DNA of 50,814 nucleotides. Source: RGIG8244 sp045639325 (GTDB taxonomy: Bacteria > Verrucomicrobiota > Lentisphaeria > Victivallales > UBA1829). The notes beneath the pieces were generated by a model. That model worked only from the letters and a program-made list of their open reading frames with translations, made no database searches and was not told the origin of the DNA. Both the position numbers and the translations under genes were made by a program. Of this stretch, positions 43,486 through 50,814 are shown piece by piece (within the stretch, counting starts at the first letter, position 1; each line of letters begins with the position of its first letter). The stretch lies in contig JAZUCU010000057.1 of NCBI GenBank assembly GCA_045639325.1, positions 1 to 50,814 on the forward strand, read 5' to 3'.

Positions 43486-46455
43486 ATGAAAAAACTTATT
43501 TCAAATCTGGCTGTAACTGCGGCATTCTGTTCCGCAGTTTCCCTGTCTGCATTCGACCTCGTCAAGGGGAATACAACGGCAGATATCGTGCTGGGTAAAA
43601 ACGCGGATCCCAGTAGTCACCTTGCTGCGAAAGAACTTTCCGATTACGTTGGGAAGATGTCCGGCAAAAAACTGGCTGTTAAAACCGACAAGTCCGATGC
43701 AGCCTATAAAATCTACATCGGTACCTTGGATACGGTGAAAGATATCCCTGCGGATTTGGTAAAGAAACTCAAAGCCATGGAATCCACCGAAGCCTGTGCG
43801 TTCCTTGTCCGCGGCAAAAACATGTACATCATCGGCAAAAACGAAGTTGCTGATTTGTATGGTACATATCACTTTATGGAAGATAAACTCGGCATCCGCT
43901 GGCTGAAGGTTGCCAACAAGTTTGATTCCGGCGAATATGTTCCTTCCAAAAAAGATATCGTGATTGCGGATTATGTGAAATACCGTGCTCCTTACTTCTT
44001 CAAACGTGCTCTTGACCAGTGCGGCTCTTATGGTAATGTGATCCCGGTCAACAGCAAAGTCTGGGCGAACCGTAACGGTTATCAGACCCCGGTTCCCTAT
44101 GATCGCTGGTATTCTTTGAATCCGAAATCCAAATTGGATAAAATGCGGTATGATTTCTACCGTCCGCGTATCCCGGTGCGGGATCAGACACTGGGCGGCA
44201 CGCACGGTGCATTCTCCGATCCGTTCCGTTATAAAGGCAAATACGATAAAGCATTTGCAGAGCATCCGGAATATTTTGCATTGGTGAATGGCAAACGTGT
44301 AAAGGGGCATCAGATTTGTATTTCCAATCCGACTGTCCAGCGTATTATTGCCGACTCCATTCTCAAGAGCATCAAAGACAATAATAATTCCGGTCAGTTC
44401 ACATTCGGCATGGTGGATACCCCCATCGGCTGGTGTGAATGTGCAGGTTGCAAAGCCTATGACAACAATGACAAACGCGCGGATTTCAACGAAGTTTCCA
44501 CCCGTTTCTACATGGCCGTGAATGCGGTTGCAAAACTGGTTTTTGAAAAAAATCCCAATGCTGATTTGCGTACCTGGGCATATTCAGCCTACCGTCAGAT
44601 TCCTCATGGCATCAAAGTCGATCCCCGTTTGAAATTGCAGTTTACCACCCACGGCCGTTGCTGGGGACACCGTTTTGATGATCCCGAATGTGTGATCAAT
44701 GCCAAACTTTACAAGTTGATGATGGAATGGCGTAAATTCCACCCGACTGTCTTCTATACATACGAATATTTCTATTGTTCACATGGTTATTATACCTGTA
44801 TTGAAGAAACCATCGATCATACTCTGAAACTGTACAAGAAAAACAATATCACCGGCTGGAAGGAACAGGCTTACTTTGAAGACAGCAAGTTTGTCAAAGG
44901 CAAAGAAGGCGACCGCCCGGATCTTTATCCCTCCAACTGGCAGATGCTGTATATCACCGGTAAACTCCTGTGGGATCCGGATCTGGATTACAAGAAACTC
45001 CTGGCAGAAGCGGAAAGTCTCTATTACGGCAAAGCCTATCCGGTCATGAAAAAATATCATGATTACCGCCGTCAACTCTGGCGTACTGCGACTGCCTGCA
45101 TGGGCTATCCCCGCGGCAATCCCCGTGCGGTTGAATTGCTGAATCCTCCGGATGCGAAAGATACTCTGCTGAAATATCTTGATGAAGCAGAAAAACTTGC
45201 CGGCAATGATAAAATTCTGAAATTCCGTATCAGCGAAGACCGTCGCTGGCTCAAGAGATGGTGGATCGCTCCCTATGAAAAACTCCACAGCGCAGAAAAC
45301 AAACCCTTGAGCTCTCCCGAATTCAAAGGCAAAATCGTCATCGACGGTAACGGCAATGACGCTGCATGGCGCAACGCATGTGTTGCAGAAAACTTTACCG
45401 AAATGCTGGGCAGCCGGAAAGGCAAACCCGCACCCGATGCACTCAAAACATCCGTCCGTATTCTTTCGGATAAGGATAACCTGTACTTCCTGATCACAGC
45501 AAAAGAACCCAAACCGAAAATGCTCCATGGCACAACCGGCCGTGACTCCAAAGTCTGGTCCGGCGACTGTGTGGAAGTATTCATCTACCCGCCCAGTGCA
45601 GAAAACGTATATTATCAGATGGCAGTCGGCCCGAAAGGCGACGTCTTTGATGCATTGCAGCCCGGAACCAATCTGGACTACAATCTGGATGTGGAAGTTA
45701 AAACCAAAATTCATGCCGACCGTTACGTGGTGGAAATGCGTGTTCCCATCAGCAAACTGGTGAAAATGAACAAGGGTGATATGTGGAAAGTTCATTTTAC
45801 CCGCGACCGTGCGATCAAGGATGAATACGCTGCCACACAGGGCGACATGTCCTTCTACGTCCTCGGCGGTGTGACACATCGTGATTACACATCTTTCCGT
45901 CAGATGCGGATTGGTGCGGAAGAAAAACCGTTCTTCTACAACGGCAATTTCAATGAATTGCAGAAACTCAATGCGGTTCAGGTCAAATTGTTTGCGAAAA
46001 AAGGACAGGGCGCAGTCAATGACACCATTCCCCGTTACTGGCATTTCAATCACCCCAATGCGAAAGTCGAAATGGTTCAGCATCCCGGCTCCAAAGATAA
46101 CTATTATCTCCGTCTGACCAGCGGTGCCATGTATCAGATTCATCATGGCAAAAAGAAAAACTACCGTGTGACATTCCGCGCCAAAGGTGACAAATTGAAG
46201 CTGCAGCTCTATCGTTATCTGACCGATGGCAACCGCAAACTGCTCAAAGGTCTTGGCGCACGTACTGTCATTGCCGGTCAGAAACTGGAAAAAGATTGGA
46301 AGACCTATTCCATCACGTTCCGGAAAGAACACGCCAATGAAGTATTTGCCGTCGCATTCATCAACAATGGCGGCGTGCTGGATGTGGATGATGTTGTGAT
46401 TACTCCGGAAGCCGATCTGGAGTATCATCACTACAACGATAAGAAACAGAAGTAA
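43486..46455 (+). CDS. Secreted DUF4838 protein with CBM9-like module
   Basis: The 989-aa protein has a signal peptide (MKKLISNLAVTAAFCSAVSLSA). A GH67-N-like domain follows (about 25-170: SHLAAKELSDYVGKMSGKKL, ADLYGTYHFMEDKLGIRWLK). The DUF4838 barrel (about 175-480) has C317-x-C319-x-x-C322 (GWCECAGCKAY), LRTWAYSAYRQIPHG and FYTYEYFYCSHGYYT. A helical linker, a CBM9/DOMON-like module (about 600-810: VIDGNGNDAAWRNACV, WSGDCVEVFIYPP) and a C-terminal galactose-binding-like domain ending in LDVDDVVITPE complete it. It parallels the 971-aa protein of locus G but is only distantly similar. GAAGG precedes the ATG. It is flanked by two pseudopilin genes, unlike the other loci. Confidence 0.82.
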   Translation: MKKLISNLAVTAAFCSAVSLSAFDLVKGNTTADIVLGKNADPSSHLAAKELSDYVGKMSGKKLAVKTDKSDAAYKIYIGTLDTVKDIPADLVKKLKAMESTEACAFLVRGKNMYIIGKNEVADLYGTYHFMEDKLGIRWLKVANKFDSGEYVPSKKDIVIADYVKYRAPYFFKRALDQCGSYGNVIPVNSKVWANRNGYQTPVPYDRWYSLNPKSKLDKMRYDFYRPRIPVRDQTLGGTHGAFSDPFRYKGKYDKAFAEHPEYFALVNGKRVKGHQICISNPTVQRIIADSILKSIKDNNNSGQFTFGMVDTPIGWCECAGCKAYDNNDKRADFNEVSTRFYMAVNAVAKLVFEKNPNADLRTWAYSAYRQIPHGIKVDPRLKLQFTTHGRCWGHRFDDPECVINAKLYKLMMEWRKFHPTVFYTYEYFYCSHGYYTCIEETIDHTLKLYKKNNITGWKEQAYFEDSKFVKGKEGDRPDLYPSNWQMLYITGKLLWDPDLDYKKLLAEAESLYYGKAYPVMKKYHDYRRQLWRTATACMGYPRGNPRAVELLNPPDAKDTLLKYLDEAEKLAGNDKILKFRISEDRRWLKRWWIAPYEKLHSAENKPLSSPEFKGKIVIDGNGNDAAWRNACVAENFTEMLGSRKGKPAPDALKTSVRILSDKDNLYFLITAKEPKPKMLHGTTGRDSKVWSGDCVEVFIYPPSAENVYYQMAVGPKGDVFDALQPGTNLDYNLDVEVKTKIHADRYVVEMRVPISKLVKMNKGDMWKVHFTRDRAIKDEYAATQGDMSFYVLGGVTHRDYTSFRQMRIGAEEKPFFYNGNFNELQKLNAVQVKLFAKKGQGAVNDTIPRYWHFNHPNAKVEMVQHPGSKDNYYLRLTSGAMYQIHHGKKKNYRVTFRAKGDKLKLQLYRYLTDGNRKLLKGLGARTVIAGQKLEKDWKTYSITFRKEHANEVFAVAFINNGGVLDVDDVVITPEADLEYHHYNDKKQK

Positions 46456-46486
46456 TTAGCTATATTACAAGAAAGGGTGCTTGACC

Positions 46487-47176
46487 ATGTCCAGAGCAAA
46501 ATCAAACTTTACGTTGATCGAATTGCTGGTAGTTATTGCCATTATTGCCATACTTGCTGCAATGCTTCTTCCGGCATTGGGTAAGGCAAAAGATGCCGCA
46601 AATAATACTCATTGTGCCAATATGCACAAGCAAATCGGATATACATTCATGTCTTATGCCAATACGTTCAACGAGTGGTCCGTGGGGGGACCGTATCCGA
46701 AGATTGACGGAACAGCCGGCAAACAATGGTTTTATCTTTTCTGGAAAAACTCCGGATATTATGCGGGACCGAGTTTGATCAATTACGTGAAAGAACTGCG
46801 CTGTCCCACGGCAAAAAGAACTGTTACCGGCATGGGTGGCGATTATGCTAAGATGTCGGATGGTTCTTATGCGGTCAACGGATATCTGGCAAAGACGTAT
46901 GCACGCGGACAATGGGATTGGAAGCATGACGGAAACGAGAGCTTTTTCAAGCCTTCAACGGTAAAGAAACCGAACCGTCTGTTCTGGGTCGATTGCACCA
47001 TCAGTTACAATCACAGCCGTTTTCAGTTCTGGCATGGGAACAAGTCCAATATGTTGTTTGTTGACTTGAGTTTCCGTCCTCACTACAGAGCACAGATTCC
47101 CATTTACTCCGGTGAATACCGCGAAATCTGGTGTTATTATCCCACCAGCGGCAGTCCCAAAAATACAAGTTACTGA
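46487..47176 (+). CDS. Pseudopilin-like protein P6
   Basis: The 229-aa protein from the ATG at 46487 has GAAAGGG upstream; a TTG at 46481 is a poorer choice. Leader MSRAKSN is followed by F8-TLIELLVVIAIIAIL with Glu at +5 and Asn at -1. The Cys pair is THCANMHKQIG and LRCPTAKR. The tail motif is HGNKSNMLFVD-L, H-X9 with Asp kept but Gly replaced. It follows the DUF4838 gene by 31 bp, and the GDPD gene starts 13 bp after its stop. It is the second pseudopilin of locus H. Confidence 0.87.
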   Translation: MSRAKSNFTLIELLVVIAIIAILAAMLLPALGKAKDAANNTHCANMHKQIGYTFMSYANTFNEWSVGGPYPKIDGTAGKQWFYLFWKNSGYYAGPSLINYVKELRCPTAKRTVTGMGGDYAKMSDGSYAVNGYLAKTYARGQWDWKHDGNESFFKPSTVKKPNRLFWVDCTISYNHSRFQFWHGNKSNMLFVDLSFRPHYRAQIPIYSGEYREIWCYYPTSGSPKNTSY

Positions 47177-47189
47177 TCAGGAAATCAAA

Positions 47190-48005
47190 ATGAAAGACAA
47201 AGTTGAATTTTCCAATTTTCATGATTTATTTGCTTCAGGGAAAATCCCTGTTACCGCACACGGAACCTATATCGGCCGTTATCCGGAAAACTCCCTCATG
47301 GGAGTCAAGGCGGCTTACGAAGCCGGTTGCGATTTTGTGGAGTTCGACGTGCGCATAACAAAGGATGGTGTCCCCGTCCTGCAGCACGACAGTACGCTGG
47401 ACCGCAATTCCGACGGCACCGGCAGTTTTTATGATTATACCTATGAGGAATTGACAAAGGTCAATTTCAGTTATTACGAGTATTTCATTGACTGTTCCGG
47501 CAGAAAACGGAAAACTCCGGAATACGAATCCTGCCCCATCACCCGTTTGGATACGGTTCTGGAAGAATATGGCAACAAGATTTTTATGAATATTCAGGTA
47601 TACGAAACGGATCCCAAAGCGTTGGATATTCTTTGCGGTATGTTCAAAGATATGAACATGTACGGCAAAGGCTACTTTACCCTGGGACGCTTCGCCGATG
47701 GTCACAACGTCCGTGCCATCGATCCGAACATTGACTTGTGTATTCTGGAACGGCCGGGCGAAACGGTTCGTACCACCATTGCGTTGCTTCATGATTTCCA
47801 CGACTTCGGCAGTTTCATTGCCCAGCCCCGCTGGTTTGATATTACGCCGCAGTATTGCGAAGCCAGCCGGAAACTCGGCATCTTCTCCAACGTTTATTAT
47901 GCCAACCTGCCGGAAGATGCACAGCGGTTCGTCGATTGCGGAATTGATGGTATCCTGACTGACTACCCGGAAAATATTTTCCCCGTTGTGAATAAGAAGG
48001 GATGA
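47190..48005 (+). CDS. Glycerophosphodiester phosphodiesterase (GDPD) family protein, cytoplasmic
   Basis: The 271-aa protein from the ATG at 47190 has AGGAAA upstream; a longer frame to 47112 overlaps P6. No signal peptide is seen. The GDPD TIM-barrel motifs are present: catalytic H24 (in TAHGTYIGRYPENS), metal ligands E51-F-D53, general acid H66 (LQHDSTLDRNSDGTGSFYDY) and a final GIDGILTDYPE. The Arg that normally follows the first His is absent (H24-G). Such enzymes split glycerophosphodiesters or related cyclic phosphates. It is in the operon with a secreted phosphoesterase and a GH127 enzyme. Its TGA overlaps an ATG at 48002. Confidence 0.88.
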   Translation: MKDKVEFSNFHDLFASGKIPVTAHGTYIGRYPENSLMGVKAAYEAGCDFVEFDVRITKDGVPVLQHDSTLDRNSDGTGSFYDYTYEELTKVNFSYYEYFIDCSGRKRKTPEYESCPITRLDTVLEEYGNKIFMNIQVYETDPKALDILCGMFKDMNMYGKGYFTLGRFADGHNVRAIDPNIDLCILERPGETVRTTIALLHDFHDFGSFIAQPRWFDITPQYCEASRKLGIFSNVYYANLPEDAQRFVDCGIDGILTDYPENIFPVVNKKG

Positions 48006-48010
48006 CCGGT

Positions 48011-50332
48011 ATGACCTATTACGGTAAATTTCATGAAGTGGCACCGGGTTGTATCAAGCCCGCCGGACACCTTGCCGAAATGCTTGGACGTCAGAATAAT
48101 GGAATCGGTTCTCATTATGCGGAACAGGGATATCCTTTTGACACGCCCATGTGGAATGGCGGTGTCGGCAGAATTGAATTGGCATCGGTGATTTGTCACG
48201 ACCAATCCGGCGAAACTCCGATGCAGGAAGCCTGGTGGCCTTATGAACAGAGTGCCTACTTGCTCGATGGTTTACTTCGCCTGGGGATTCTTCTGGAAGA
48301 TCGGGATAAAATCGAACTGTTCCGGAAAAACTTGAATTACATGCTGGCACATCCGGCAGAAGACGGCACGCTGGGACATTGTTACAACGAATCGCCGTCG
48401 GAATGGCCGATGGCGGTTTTCTTCCGTGCGATTCAGGCATGGTATGAAATGACCGGTGACAAGAAAGTGAAAGAGGCAATGCTGCGTCATTTTACTTCCA
48501 TCACACCGGAAAAACTGGCATTGGGCTTCCGTCATATCAACAATCTGGAAGGCTTGCTTAAGACGTATGAATGGACCGGTGATGTCTCTCTCATGCTCAA
48601 AGCGGTGGAAGCCTATCAGCTCCACGATCGACGCAATACCGTCCGCACGGATGATGAATTTGAACTGCATTGGAGCAAAATCACCGGCGGTCATAACTAT
48701 GTGATTCACGGCGTTTCTTTCTGTGAATCCGTAAAATTGCCCGTCCTGTTGTACTTGTACACCGGCGATGAAGAATGGCTGCGCGGTGCAGAAAAAGGCT
48801 TGCAGGAAGTCCTGGAACGTCATGAGCAGATCCCCGGCCTGCCCAGCTGTAATGAAGACTTTGCCGGTCGTGACCCGTTGCAGGGCTACGAAACCTGCGT
48901 GATTACCGACTTTACATGGTCGCTGGGGTATTTCCTCATGGCGACAGGAAAAGCGGAATATGCAGACCGGATCGAAAAGATTATTTACAATGCCTTGCCG
49001 GGCTCAGTTCTACCGGACTTTACGGCATTGCAATATATGTCATCCCCCAATCAGGTGATTGCGGCGGATTATTCCAATCATTCCTTCTTCTTCCGCGGGG
49101 CATCGGGATTCCGTCAGTACAGCCCCACTCACAGCGCACAGTGCTGTCCGGGCAACGTACACCGGGTATTGCCGAACTTTGTGCTGCGTCAATGGATGAC
49201 CGATCCCGAAGGCGCGCCAGCGGCTGTTCTGTTCGGTCCCACCGTCCTTACCGGCGAATATAACGGCAAGAGCTATCAGATCGAAGAAGTTACGGAATAT
49301 CCTTACAGCGATACCATTACATTCCGCATCAAAACAGCCGCTGCCTTGCCGTTGACTGTGCGCATTCCTGCCTGGTGCAAAGCTCCGCAGGTGACAATCA
49401 ATGGCGCAAGCTATCATGGTACGTTGGAAAGCGGAACATTTGTCAAACTTCCCGCTCTTCAGGATGGCGATACGGTTGTGCTGACTCTTCCCATGGAAGC
49501 GGTGCAGAAACAGGAACGTTACTGGAGCTGGTATGAGTATGGTCCGCTGGTCTTCAGTTATCCGGTTTCTTACCGGACGGAACGGGAAAAAGAAACATTC
49601 CTTTCTGCAGTGAATCTGTATCCCACCGGCAAATGGAATTACGGCATCAAGCCCGGGACTCCGGCAAAAGTGGAAGGCTCCGGAGCCAATATGGTGTTGA
49701 AAGTACAGGCATATCCGGCAAGCGGATTCGATGCCTTGGAATCGGGCCGTTATACGCCGGAAATCCCCATGTTCAGCCAGATTATCGGCGACCCGGTGGA
49801 ATTGGAACTGGTCCCCTATGCTGCAACCCAATTGCGTATGACGGCATTCCCGGATCTTCAGGAACGGAAAGTTCTCCCTGTGTTCCAGGTGCTTTGCTCT
49901 GAACCATATCCGTATGATTTCCGGAAACCGTTGAGTGAACAGCGTTATCTGCCGGAAGATCTTTCGGAAGCCGAATTGCTGCCGCTCTGCCAGGAAATGC
50001 AAATGGATCACAGCAGTTATTACGACTTGATTCATCATTACGGTCCGCTGAAAAATGTCCTTTCCTACGTTCTGTTCCGGGTTTGGGCGGATGAAGCCGG
50101 GGACGCTGTCTTTGCGGTCTCCGCCAGCGATGGTGCGGAATGTTTCGTAAACGGCGAAAAGCTGTATACGATCGAACCGCCGTTTGATGGTGAATTTATG
50201 GCACCGGTCTGTTTCCGTGCACAAGTCCGGAAAGGCTATAATGTATTGATGTTGAAAGTCTGTGAAGGCTTCACTCCGTTACAATACCGTAAAGCCTGGG
50301 GTGTGCGCGCCATTGTATACAAAGAAGCATAA
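48011..50332 (+). CDS. GH127-like beta-L-arabinofuranosidase (DUF1680 family), cytoplasmic
   Basis: The 774-aa protein starts at the ATG at 48011, 8 nt from AAGAAGGGA; an ATG at 48002 overlapping the GDPD stop is possible. No signal peptide is seen. The (alpha/alpha)6 barrel contains WWPYEQSAYLLDGLLRLGIL and GHNYVIHGVSFCESVKLP. Zinc and catalytic residues of the family are conserved: E294-T-C296 and C378-C379 (AQCCPGNVHR). In the characterised enzyme HypBA1 the equivalent Cys pair and E-x-C bind zinc, and the first of the paired Cys is the nucleophile. Beta-sandwich domains follow from about 410. It would act on imported arabinofuranosides or similar sugars. It is the last gene of locus H and is followed by a terminator. 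Confidence 0.88.
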   Translation: MTYYGKFHEVAPGCIKPAGHLAEMLGRQNNGIGSHYAEQGYPFDTPMWNGGVGRIELASVICHDQSGETPMQEAWWPYEQSAYLLDGLLRLGILLEDRDKIELFRKNLNYMLAHPAEDGTLGHCYNESPSEWPMAVFFRAIQAWYEMTGDKKVKEAMLRHFTSITPEKLALGFRHINNLEGLLKTYEWTGDVSLMLKAVEAYQLHDRRNTVRTDDEFELHWSKITGGHNYVIHGVSFCESVKLPVLLYLYTGDEEWLRGAEKGLQEVLERHEQIPGLPSCNEDFAGRDPLQGYETCVITDFTWSLGYFLMATGKAEYADRIEKIIYNALPGSVLPDFTALQYMSSPNQVIAADYSNHSFFFRGASGFRQYSPTHSAQCCPGNVHRVLPNFVLRQWMTDPEGAPAAVLFGPTVLTGEYNGKSYQIEEVTEYPYSDTITFRIKTAAALPLTVRIPAWCKAPQVTINGASYHGTLESGTFVKLPALQDGDTVVLTLPMEAVQKQERYWSWYEYGPLVFSYPVSYRTEREKETFLSAVNLYPTGKWNYGIKPGTPAKVEGSGANMVLKVQAYPASGFDALESGRYTPEIPMFSQIIGDPVELELVPYAATQLRMTAFPDLQERKVLPVFQVLCSEPYPYDFRKPLSEQRYLPEDLSEAELLPLCQEMQMDHSSYYDLIHHYGPLKNVLSYVLFRVWADEAGDAVFAVSASDGAECFVNGEKLYTIEPPFDGEFMAPVCFRAQVRKGYNVLMLKVCEGFTPLQYRKAWGVRAIVYKEA

Positions 50333-50349
50333 AATCTGACAATAATCAA

Positions 50350-50393
50350 TCCCCGCTTCTGCATGGATGAAATGCAAAAGCGGGGATTTTTTT
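50350..50393 (+). terminator. Intrinsic terminator of locus H
   Basis: tccccgctt and aagcgggga (with tgcat/atgca pairing inside) form a long stem around ggatga, followed by a T-run. It is 18 bp after the GH127 stop, the clearest terminator in the window. Confidence 0.9.
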
Positions 50394-50615
50394 ATCCGCG
50401 TTGATGGCTATAAGCCGCAAAATTTTGAAATATTTCCTGACACTCCAATTTCATCAACGGGTCAAGCTGCATACTCTACCATAGAAATCTCTGAAACTCT
50501 ACATTATGATTTTTAACGATTAATCATTTATATGATGTCAGAATTTTGAACACTGGCGATTTTAGAGGTTTGGGCTCATTTCAAGCGGGTCGGATGGACG
50601 ATAGCAACGGAAAGC
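50394..50615. other. Gene-free stretch before the GIY-YIG gene
   Basis: This stretch is AT-rich with no frame that has a ribosome site and no recognisable motif. It contains the 3' flank of the converging GIY-YIG gene. I see no RNA gene or repeat. Confidence 0.5.
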
Positions 50616-50814
50616 TCAAAAATGTCTCTTGGAAAATTCTCTGCCTGAACCAGTTTTCAGATAATCCTCGAAAGCAACAGCTTTTTCCTTGTTGTCAAAT
50701 GCGATAGCTGTTTGGATACGCCACGGCTTGAATTTTGAAGTATGCGGGACTTCTCCGGCATTGTGTTTGGCAAGACGGGATTGAAGATCTTGTGTAGAAC
50801 CTACATAATGGTGC
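50616..50814 (-). CDS. GIY-YIG nuclease family protein, C-terminal part (cut by the window edge)
   Basis: The reading frame on the minus strand enters at the right edge as HHYVGSTQDLQSRLAKHNAG and ends at a TGA at 50618-50616. YVGST-DL-RL-HN is the GIY-YIG catalytic signature; its GIY half lies outside the window. KPWRIQTAIAFDNKEKAVAF and an EDYLKTGSGREF ending are typical of the small UvrC-like GIY-YIG proteins of about 80-95 residues widely found in bacterial genomes. Sixty-five residues are visible. It may act in DNA repair or be a stand-alone nuclease. It is unrelated to the glycan loci and convergent with locus H. Confidence 0.85.
   Translation of the reverse strand, partial: HHYVGSTQDLQSRLAKHNAGEVPHTSKFKPWRIQTAIAFDNKEKAVAFEDYLKTGSGREFSKRHF

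Overview
The window looks like a chromosomal glycan-degradation region from a member of Lentisphaerota (Victivallales-like, probably gut-derived). This assignment is an inference from style. There are six separate type II pseudopilin-like genes with the FTLIELLVVIAIIAIL signature and H-X9-DG-type tails. Most stand beside a very large secreted protein built from CBM9/DOMON-like modules and TIM-barrel glycoside-hydrolase domains. Most loci also carry a GntR/LacI-hybrid or AraC-type regulator. No SusC/SusD pair, TonB receptor, ABC or PTS transporter, or sulfatase gene is present.

Layout. 1-360: tandemly duplicated 3' end of an ISL3-like transposase, next to tRNA-Val (364-440, minus). 572-8718: locus A, with pseudopilin P1 and two tandem ~1040-aa secreted paralogues (minus), divergent from an AraC regulator. 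8725-16567: locus B, a four-gene minus-strand operon of GH42-like protein, GntR regulator, pseudopilin P2 and a 1291-aa LamG/CBM9/GH123-like protein. 16826-19385: locus C, a BspA-like leucine-rich-repeat lipoprotein and a heparinase II/III-type lyase. 19899-27569: locus D, with a 972-aa secreted hydrolase, pseudopilin P3, a pectate-lyase-like beta-helix lipoprotein and a GH20-like enzyme (minus), divergent from a GntR regulator. 27611-29137: a YbjN-like protein and a short-chain dehydrogenase. 29354-32912: locus F, with an SGNH esterase, a GH5-like enzyme and a sugar O-acetyltransferase. 32913-39696: locus G (minus), with GntR, pseudopilin P4, a DUF4838 protein and a GH36-like alpha-galactosidase. 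40113-50332: tRNA-Arg, then locus H, with AraC, metallophosphoesterase, P5, a DUF4838 protein, P6, a glycerophosphodiester phosphodiesterase and a GH127 enzyme, closed by a clear terminator. A GIY-YIG endonuclease gene runs off the right edge.

How the genes may work together. Each locus seems to hold its own sugar-sensing regulator, one or two large exported enzymes that bind and cut a polysaccharide outside the cytoplasm, at least one pseudopilin-like protein, and cytoplasmic enzymes without signal peptides (GH20, GH36, GH5, GH127, GDPD) that finish imported oligosaccharides. Transporters must be encoded elsewhere. The repeated pairing of a pseudopilin with a secreted enzyme under one regulator is the most striking feature. 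All six pseudopilins lack the near-universal Gly before the cleavage-site Phe. Two promoters about 10 kb apart, at the lyase locus (C) and the GntR-linked locus (D), share a 17-bp core, which suggests a small regulon.

Limits. Family calls come from motifs and overall sequence style read by eye; no database search was possible. Substrates are inferred. Promoters and operators are consensus matches only.
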